Position numbers and translations under genes: made by a program. 11,081 bases of DNA, taken from positions 1 through 11,081 of the forward strand of contig JAZQUS010000116.1 of the NCBI GenBank assembly GCA_045631445.1, written 5' to 3'. This stretch comes from RGIG4608 sp045631445. GTDB taxonomy: Bacteria; Bacillota; Clostridia; Oscillospirales; CAG-272. This document shows positions 6,123-11,081 of this stretch, piece by piece (the stretch's first letter is position 1; every line of letters begins with the position of its first letter). Under the pieces are notes generated by a model. The model searched no databases and was not told the origin of the DNA. It saw nothing but the letters and a program-made list of their open reading frames with translations.

Positions 6123-6155
6123 AAGAATAAAGAATAAAGAATAAAGAATAAAGAA
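6123..6155. repeat. Heptanucleotide tandem repeat (AAGAATA)n
   Basis: There are four perfect copies of AAGAATA (6123-6150) plus a partial fifth, just after the recR stop and directly before the terminator. It is non-coding on the plus strand; on the minus strand it produces a spurious FFILYSL-type repetitive reading frame. Copy number could vary by slippage. Confidence 0.95.
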
Positions 6156-6190
6156 AAAACATCATTCGCAAAAATCGGATGATGTTTTTT
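6154..6190 (+). terminator. Bidirectional rho-independent terminator after recR
   Basis: AAAAAACATCATTCG pairs with CGGATGATGTTTTTT around the 7-nt loop CAAAAAT. The 9-bp core stem is flanked by A6 and T6, so it can work in both directions. It ends the dnaX-ybaB-recR transcript. Confidence 0.93.
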
Positions 6191-6214
6191 GTGTTGAATG
6201 GAGATGTATTGGTT

Positions 6215-6636
6215 GAAATTTTGATTTATCGGGAAGTTAGTTAAGTAAAAATTTTCGCTTTTTTGAAAAAAAGCTCGCAAAAAACTTTTAATCGTGTTAT
6301 GGTAAACAAATTTCGCTCAATGCGCGTGACTCGCATCACACGCGCTCGTCACAATCGTCTTTATTGCACAAGTGCAACAAAAACCGCGCCTTGCTACTCT
6401 GCACATAGCCGTTTTGATAGCAATATGGCTATACTTTGGGTAGCAAATCATAGATTTTCGAACTGCCTGCCAACAGTGAGAAAATCATTATGTAATGTTT
6501 GATTTCAATCAAACATTACGATTTGCGCGGATTAATTTAATACCAACGATTAAAAAGTTTTGGGGTTATAGGGGGATTTTTCAAAATCCCCCTAAATCTT
6601 TTTTTAACTATATTCTCCCCGATAAACCCCAATTTG
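6215..6636 (+). repeat. Dispersed hairpin repeat, copy C (complete)
   Basis: This complete copy of about 422 bp fills the gap between the recR terminator and the pheT terminator. The left end (AAATTTTGATTTATCGGGAA, then GTTAGTTAA) is an imperfect inverted repeat of the right end (TTAACTAT, then CTCCCCGATAAACCCCAATT). Hairpins in order: GCTTTTTT/AAAAAAGC, GTGAC/GTCAC (6326-6352), TTGCAC/GTGCAA with outer pairs (6357-6384), TAGCC..GGCTA (6406-6431), GATTTTC..GAAAATC (6453-6486), GTAATGTTTGATT/AATCAAACATTAC (6492-6519) and AGGGGGATTTT/AAAATCCCCCT (6570-6593). No supported gene lies in it; a 73-codon ORF at its right end runs past the element into the pheT terminator. Confidence 0.9.
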
Positions 6637-6671
6637 ACAACAAAAGCACCGCTCAAGTGAACGGTGCTTTA
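6635..6671 (-). terminator. Rho-independent terminator of pheST
   Basis: Read on the minus strand, AAAGCACCG and CGGTGCTTT form a 9-bp stem (6643-6651 with 6662-6670), followed by TTTTGTTGTC. It lies 18 nt past the pheT stop and next to the right end of repeat copy C. Confidence 0.92.
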
Positions 6672-6688
6672 ATATTATTTTTTAACCA

Positions 6689-9085
6689 TTATTTTCTCAA
6701 AGTCAAGCCGAGCTGATGTTCGAGAGAGGAAAGGATTTTTGAGCTTACCTTATCCGCTTCTTCAACTGTGAGAGTTCTATCGCTTGCGCGGAGAGTTACA
6801 CGGAAGGAAACGGACTTTTTGCCCTCACCGAGCTGTGTGCCACGGTAGATGTCAAAGAGCTGAACGTCCTCAACGAGCTTTCCGCCTGCTTTTGCAATTA
6901 CGCTTGAGAGCTTACCAACCTCAAGTGCTTCTTCACAAACGAATGAGAAGTCACGAGTGGAAGCAGGGAACTTTGGAAGGGGCTTATATTCGATAACTGT
7001 ATCGCAGGAATCGAAAATTGCATCAAAGTCAAGCTCTGCTGCGTAAACGGGAGCATTAAATCCATAGTTCTGCGCTGTAAGGGGGTGGATCTGACCAAAA
7101 ATACCGAGCATTTCACCGTCTTTTGAGAGAACCTTTGCGCAACGACCTGGGTGGAATGTCGCGTTGTCGGTTACCGCTTCATAAGTAACACCCTTGATTC
7201 TGCCAAGAGCCAAAGCACCTTCAATCACACCCTTCATTGTATAGAAATCAACGTTTCCGTACATACCGAGTGTGAGCACGTTGCTCTCACAGGGAAGGTC
7301 GTCATCTTCTGCCGCAGGAATATAGATATTGCCCATTTCATAGAGGCAAACATCCTCATTACCCATATTGTTGTTGAGTGCAAGTGCTTCCATCATAGAG
7401 GGGAGAGCAGTTACACGCATAATGCTTGTATCTTCACCAAGAGGATTGGAGATAACTATGGAACGTCTTACGCTTTCGTCCTCAGGGAGTCTAATTTTAT
7501 CGTAATATCTTGGGCTGATGAAAGAGAATGTATGAATTTCATCAAGTCCCATTCCGCAAAGCGCGTCGGAAAGGTCAACCTTGAACTGCTGCTTGGGAGT
7601 TCTGCCACCTGCAGTGTTTTCTGCGGTGATTTTTGAAGATTTGATATCATTATAGCCGTAAATTCTGATAACTTCCTCTGCAATATCGTTCATGCAAGTG
7701 AGGTCGTTACGGAAAGAGGGAACTGTGATAACACCGTTTTCAACCTTGCATTCAAGCTTTTCGAGTGTTTCAACCATAAATTCTTCGGAGATGTCAACAC
7801 CGAGGAAATTATTGATAACTTCGGGGTTGAGAGGAAGAGTTACGGGCTCTTTCTTGCCGGGGTAAACATCGATAAGACCGTCAACCACGTCACCTGCGCC
7901 GAGGAGTTCAACAAGCTCGCAAGCACGAAGGAGTGCAGGGATTGTGTTTTCTGCGTCAAGTCCCTTTTCAAAACGAGCAGATGATTCTGTTCTCATACCG
8001 TTCTTCTTTGCGGTAACACGAACGGAAGCACCGTCGAAGTTTGCGCTTTCAAATACAACTGTAACGGTTGAATCCTTAATTTCGGAGTTTTCGCCACCCA
8101 TAACACCTGCAAGAGCAACCGCTTTGTTCTGGTCTGCAATTACGAGCATCGAGGAGTCGAGTGTGTGTTCCTTGGAGTCAAGAGAAACGAAGCTTTCGTT
8201 ATCGTTTGCGCGACGAACGTTAATTTCTGCACCTGAAAGACAAGCGTAGTCAAACGCGTGCATGGGCTGACCGTATTCGAGCATAACGTAGTTTGTAATG
8301 TCAACGATGTTGTTGATGGGACGAACACCACTTGCGCGAAGTCTCATTCTAAGCCACAAAGGAGAGGGAGCAATCTTAACGTTCTTAACAACCTTTGCGC
8401 TATATCTTGCGCAGAGGTCACTATCATTTACTGCAACCTTGATGTAATTTGAAACGTCGTCACCGTCATTTGCACCCTTAACGACAGGGACTGGGCAATT
8501 CCAAGGACGGTTGAAGCTAACCGCGGTTTCTCTTGCAAGACCGATTACGGAAAGACAGTCGGGACGGTTGGATGTGATTTCAAATTCAACGCAAGTGTCA
8601 CGAAGAAGAAGTGCTTCGCGAACGTCCTTGCCGATGTATTCTGCATATTCTTCACCGAGAATGAGAATTCCGTTACCCTCGTAGCCCGGCATATCGTGTT
8701 CGGTAAGACCAAGCTCGTGGTAGGAGCAGAGCATACCATAGGATTCAACTCCACGGAGCTTACCTGCCTTGATTGTAATGTCACCGGGAAGGTGTGCAAC
8801 AGGGACTGCCGCAGGAACGATATCACCCTCGTGAACGTTTTGCGCGCCTGTTACGATTTGAACAGTTTCAGTTCCGATATTAACCTGACAAACCCAAAGG
8901 TGATCTGAGTTTTCGTGACGAGCCATCTTTTCAACGCGAGCAACGATGACGTTTTGCACGTCCTCACCAAGAAGCTCATAACCTTCAACTTTTGAACCTG
9001 TGTCGGTCATTCTATCGCAATATTCTTTTATTTCAATTCCGTCTGTGTTAACGAAATCGTTAAGCCATTTAATAGATAAATTCAT
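6689..9085 (-). CDS. pheT: Phenylalanine--tRNA ligase beta subunit
   Basis: This 798-residue subunit of the heterotetrameric (alpha-beta)2 phenylalanyl-tRNA synthetase provides tRNA-binding and editing domains. Visible parts: the opening MNLSIKWLNDFV; an EMAP/OB-type tRNA-binding domain at about 43-150 (IVTGAQNV, GKLRGVESYGMLCS); the FEITSNRPDCLSVIGLARE motif (168-186); a B3/B4 editing domain at about 215-385 (GVRPINNIVDITNYVMLEYG, QPMHAFD, MGGENSEI); a B5 domain at about 410-480 (VPSFRNDLTCMNDIAEEVIR); the catalytic-like region; and a C-terminal FDX-ACB anticodon-binding domain from about 700 (PKFPASTRDFSFV..LGEGKKS..FR). Length is typical. The ATG follows AGGAGG (9093-9098), which sits in the 15-nt gap after pheS. 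It is co-transcribed with pheS under T-box control. Confidence 0.97.
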   Translation of the reverse strand: MNLSIKWLNDFVNTDGIEIKEYCDRMTDTGSKVEGYELLGEDVQNVIVARVEKMARHENSDHLWVCQVNIGTETVQIVTGAQNVHEGDIVPAAVPVAHLPGDITIKAGKLRGVESYGMLCSYHELGLTEHDMPGYEGNGILILGEEYAEYIGKDVREALLLRDTCVEFEITSNRPDCLSVIGLARETAVSFNRPWNCPVPVVKGANDGDDVSNYIKVAVNDSDLCARYSAKVVKNVKIAPSPLWLRMRLRASGVRPINNIVDITNYVMLEYGQPMHAFDYACLSGAEINVRRANDNESFVSLDSKEHTLDSSMLVIADQNKAVALAGVMGGENSEIKDSTVTVVFESANFDGASVRVTAKKNGMRTESSARFEKGLDAENTIPALLRACELVELLGAGDVVDGLIDVYPGKKEPVTLPLNPEVINNFLGVDISEEFMVETLEKLECKVENGVITVPSFRNDLTCMNDIAEEVIRIYGYNDIKSSKITAENTAGGRTPKQQFKVDLSDALCGMGLDEIHTFSFISPRYYDKIRLPEDESVRRSIVISNPLGEDTSIMRVTALPSMMEALALNNNMGNEDVCLYEMGNIYIPAAEDDDLPCESNVLTLGMYGNVDFYTMKGVIEGALALGRIKGVTYEAVTDNATFHPGRCAKVLSKDGEMLGIFGQIHPLTAQNYGFNAPVYAAELDFDAIFDSCDTVIEYKPLPKFPASTRDFSFVCEEALEVGKLSSVIAKAGGKLVEDVQLFDIYRGTQLGEGKKSVSFRVTLRASDRTLTVEEADKVSSKILSSLEHQLGLTLRK

Positions 9086-9100
9086 ATTCCTACCTCCTAA

Positions 9101-10114
9101 TTAAAACTGATGTAAGAATCTAACGTCGTTCTCGTAAAGAAGACGAATATCGTTAACGTGGTACTTGAGCATCAAAATTCTTTCAACGCCCATACCGAAA
9201 GCAAATCCGCTGTATTCTTCGGGATCAATTCCGCAGTTGCGAAGCACGTTGGGGTGAACCATACCTGCGCCAAGGATTTCAATCCAACCCTCACCCTTGC
9301 AAAGACGGCAACCCTTGCCGCCACAAGCAAAGCAAGAAACGTCAACCTCGGCAGAGGGTTCTGTGAATGGGAAGTGGTGGGGACGGAAACGAACCTTTGT
9401 TTCTTCACCGAATGTTTTTTTAGCAAATTCCTCAAGTGTGTTCTTAAGGTTACCCATTGTGATGCCCTTGTCAACTACAAGTCCCTCAAACTGATGGAAC
9501 AAGGGGGAGTGAGTAGCATCCATAGCATCGGAACGGTAAACGCGACCGGGAGAAACTATACGGATAGGGGGCTTCTGCTGTTCCATAACTCTTGCCTGAA
9601 CGGGAGAGGTCTGTGAACGGAGAAGAATTTTTTCTGTGATGTAGAATGTGTCCTGTGTGTCACGAGCAGGGTGATTTTCAGGAATGTTGAGTGCTTGGAA
9701 GTTGTAGTAATCGTATTCAACCTCAGGACCTTCTGCGATGGAGTAACCCATACCGATGAAAATGTCCTCAAGCTCGCGCTGCATTTTTGTGAGAGGGTGA
9801 AGATGCCCTCTTTTGGGTGCTTTTGCAGGCATTGTAACGTCGAGCTTTTCGGCAACGAGTGCTTTTTCAAGTGCTTTTGCCTTAAGTTCTGTCTGTTTTT
9901 CTTTCATAGCGGTCTCAATTTCTTCACGAACCTCGTTCGCAAGCTGACCGATAATGGGGCGTTCCTCGGGAGTCAACTGACCCATTCCGCGAAGAACCGC
10001 AGTAAGCTCACCCTTTTTGCCAAGATACTGAATTCTGAGCGCTTCAAGATCGCAATCGTCCTGCGCTATTGCAGAGAGAGCTTCTTCTTTGATTTTTTTC
10101 AAAGTTTCTTTCAT
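9101..10114 (-). CDS. pheS: Phenylalanine--tRNA ligase alpha subunit
   Basis: This 337-residue class II catalytic subunit charges tRNA-Phe with phenylalanine using ATP. Residues 1-90 form the N-terminal coiled-coil tRNA-binding arm. The catalytic core shows HPLT (106-109), RDTQDTFY (151-158), SPGRVYRSDAMDATHSPLFH (188-207), motif 2 FRPHHFPFTEPSAEVDVSC (243-261) and motif 3 GFAFGMGVERILMLKY (303-318). A305 matches the alanine that sets amino-acid pocket size in E. coli PheS (A294). C261, C264, C269 and C272 form a zinc-like cluster seen in many PheS proteins. I chose the ATG at 10114, preceded by GAAAGGAAA. A further in-frame start at 10174 would read through the ribosome site and the T-box terminator tract and is not real. 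Confidence 0.97.
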   Translation of the reverse strand: MKETLKKIKEEALSAIAQDDCDLEALRIQYLGKKGELTAVLRGMGQLTPEERPIIGQLANEVREEIETAMKEKQTELKAKALEKALVAEKLDVTMPAKAPKRGHLHPLTKMQRELEDIFIGMGYSIAEGPEVEYDYYNFQALNIPENHPARDTQDTFYITEKILLRSQTSPVQARVMEQQKPPIRIVSPGRVYRSDAMDATHSPLFHQFEGLVVDKGITMGNLKNTLEEFAKKTFGEETKVRFRPHHFPFTEPSAEVDVSCFACGGKGCRLCKGEGWIEILGAGMVHPNVLRNCGIDPEEYSGFAFGMGVERILMLKYHVNDIRLLYENDVRFLHQF

Positions 10115-10160
10115 TGCTTTTTTTCCTTTCGAAAAATATATAGAAAATTTATAACAAAAT

Positions 10161-10194
10161 AAAAAACGCCCCATCCAAAGAACAGGACGAGACG
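10161..10194 (-). terminator. Regulated terminator of the pheS T-box leader
   Basis: The ten-pair stem (some G-U) around loop TGTTCTTT is followed by six T residues on the minus strand. It lies just 3' of the T-box sequence, as expected for transcription attenuation, and ends 47 nt before the pheS ATG. Confidence 0.88.
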
Positions 10195-10431
10195 AATAAA
10201 CGCACGTGGTACCACCCGTATTTTTAGCAAAGCTAACACTTTGATGCTCTTAACGCGAACACACGGGGGCGACTACTGTTTCACACAAAAATTTCACCGC
10301 ACCAACTCCGAAGCGAAACGAAATTTGCCTGCTCTTAAGTCGCTCACAGCCAAAGGCGACTCTCTCTGCAAAGAACACTTGACAAAATCAAACTTCATCA
10401 TAGTTTTTCTTAGGGGTTATTTATTTTTAAC
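10161..10431 (-). promoter_or_regulatory. T-box riboswitch leader (tRNA-Phe sensing) of pheST
   Basis: Read on the minus strand, the leader contains AGAGAG (10362-10367), then the stem AGTCGC/GCGACT enclosing a GGCTGTGAG-type loop, typical of distal Stem I. Next comes the T-box proper, CGGGTGGTACCACG (10205-10218). It ends in a terminator stem CGTCTCGTCC/GGATGGGGCG (10167-10194) and T6 (10161-10166). Uncharged tRNA-Phe should pair its NCCA end with the GGTGG sequence and form the antiterminator, letting transcription enter pheST. I could not place the specifier codon with certainty; a UUC at 10320-10322 is the best phenylalanine candidate, and nearby UUU/UUC triplets are alternatives. The phenylalanine assignment rests mainly on the downstream genes. 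Confidence 0.93.
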
Positions 10432-10437
10432 ATTAGT

Positions 10438-10465
10438 ATTATATCATATTAAAATAAAATTTCAA
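10438..10465 (-). promoter_or_regulatory. Sigma-A-type promoter of the pheST T-box transcript
   Basis: On the minus strand a TTGAAA -35 box (10460-10465) and a TATAAT -10 box (10438-10443) are separated by 16 bases. Initiation would be near 10431, giving a leader of about 315 nt to the pheS ATG. It lies about 20 bp from the left end of repeat copy D. Confidence 0.85.
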
Positions 10466-10484
10466 GGGGTTTTTGAAAATTTTT

Positions 10485-11081
10485 CAAATTTTGATTTATC
10501 GGGGAAGTTACAAAGATAAAAATTTTCGCTTTTTTGAAAAAAGCTTAGCAAAAAACTTTTATAAGTGGGTAATAATTTAGACCGCGAAAATCGTGCGCCT
10601 TCACTTCTGACGCGCTCGGCGCAAATGTTTTTCCGTTTGCAAACAAACGAAAAAACCACGCTTTGCTACTCTGCACATAGCCGATTTGATAGCAAAATGG
10701 CTTCGCACAAATCCGTAGGGGTCGGCGCCACGAAGTGTCGTGAGCGCAATGAATGACAACACAGTGTGTTGTCAGAACGCGAGCGTGACCGAGCCCGCAG
10801 GCGAGACCCTCGACGACCCGCTTTTTCAACACAAACTAACTTCCGTAGGGGCTCACCGCGTGAGTCCGCATCTATATTTATATTTTTTTATTGGGAGGGA
10901 AAACCCCTCCCCTACAGATAGAAACCGTTTTGATAGCAAAATGGCTACGTTTTGCAATAGCAAATCACAGATTTTCGAACTGCCTGCCAACAGTGAGAAA
11001 ATCGTTATGTATTGTTTGATTTCAATCAAACAATACGATTTGCGCGGTCTTAATTCAACACCTACGATTAAAAAGTTTTGG
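10485..11081 (+). repeat. Dispersed hairpin repeat, copy D (interrupted, runs off window)
   Basis: This starts with CAAATTTTGATTTATCGGGG at 10485. It carries the left-half hairpins GCTTTTTT/AAAAAAGC, TGCGCC/GGCGCA (10594-10623) and GTTTTTCCGTTTG/CAAACGAAAAAAC (10627-10656, one C-A mismatch). At 10705 the match stops and resumes at 10925, with about 25 bp present on both sides. The right half shows GATTTTC..GAAAATC (10970-11003) and GTATTGTTTGATT/AATCAAACAATAC (11009-11036), then is cut by the window end within AAAAAGTTTTGG. Orientation matches the other three copies. No gene is supported in 10440-11081. Confidence 0.88.
10706..10924. mobile_element. MITE-like or modular insert inside repeat copy D
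   Basis: This 219-bp stretch is absent from copies B and C and is flanked by near-identical 25-bp segments (10681-10705 and 10925-10949, two mismatches). It contains CCGTAGGGG twice (10713-10721, 10843-10851) and ends near CCCCTAC (10909-10915), giving GTAGGGG/CCCCTAC inverted ends. Internal hairpins are TGACAACACA/TGTGTTGTCA (10754-10774), CTCAC/GTGAG, and a GGGAGGG..CCCTCCC type stem near the right end. It has no transposase and is too short to encode one. Whether it moved as one unit or as two adjoining elements is not clear. Confidence 0.6.

Noticed and set aside
6020..6280. Minus-strand ORF with FFILYSLFF repeats
   Set aside because: It is generated by the AAGAATA tandem repeat and crosses recR, the terminator and repeat copy C.
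7151..7636. 161-codon plus-strand ORF inside pheT
   Set aside because: It is a shadow frame of a clear synthetase gene, with no family features or ribosome site.
9671..10162. 163-codon plus-strand ORF opposite pheS
   Set aside because: It is antisense to a strongly conserved gene, cysteine- and phenylalanine-rich in the manner of a shadow frame, and runs into the T-box terminator.
10115..10174. N-terminal extension of PheS from an upstream in-frame start
   Set aside because: It would translate the ribosome binding site and the terminator U-tract of the T-box leader; the ATG at 10114 has a good ribosome site and gives the normal family length.
10241..10519. 92-codon plus-strand ORF over the pheS leader
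   Set aside because: It overlaps the T-box leader and promoter on the other strand and shows no domain or ribosome site.

Overview
The window looks like chromosomal DNA of a low-GC, endospore-forming Clostridia (Bacillota) bacterium. The basis is the gene order large SRP RNA - dnaX - ybaB - recR, which is the Bacillus subtilis order. A T-box leader before pheS, consensus sigma-A-type promoters, strong AGGAGG ribosome binding sites, and a SpoIID-like peptidoglycan-binding gene set also fit. The genus cannot be fixed from the sequence; an uncultured gut Eubacteriales/Oscillospiraceae-type genome is a plausible guess.

Layout. Bases 1-268 hold a 5'-truncated copy (A) of a hairpin-rich dispersed repeat. 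A three-gene minus-strand operon (2634 down to 274) encodes a small carboxypeptidase-regulatory-like beta-sandwich protein, a SpoIID/LytB-like protein with three peptidoglycan-binding repeats, and a short protein with two more such repeats. Copy B of the repeat (2666-3076) lies immediately upstream. A consensus promoter then drives the large SRP RNA (about 3192-3496), followed only 30 nt later by dnaX, ybaB and recR on the plus strand (3527-6117). A heptamer tandem repeat and a strong bidirectional terminator close this unit, and copy C (6215-6636) fills the convergent gap. The minus-strand pheST operon (10114 down to 6689) has its own terminator, a T-box leader (about 10431-10161) and a consensus promoter. 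Copy D (from 10485 past the window end) lies upstream of that promoter and is split by a 219-bp insert flanked by a 25-bp near-identical duplication.

The genes are mostly housekeeping: SRP-dependent targeting, the replicative clamp loader, RecR-type recombinational repair, and phenylalanyl-tRNA synthetase under tRNA-Phe sensing. The minus-strand operon is probably a spore-envelope set; its proteins show no export signal.

The most unusual content is the dispersed repeat. It is about 410-420 bp, present four times in 11 kb in the same orientation, and bounded by imperfect terminal inverted repeats. It contains several hairpins whose sequences differ between copies while pairing is kept by compensatory changes. 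It appears non-coding, and the short ORFs in it look spurious. It resembles a MITE or structured-RNA element; no known family is asserted.
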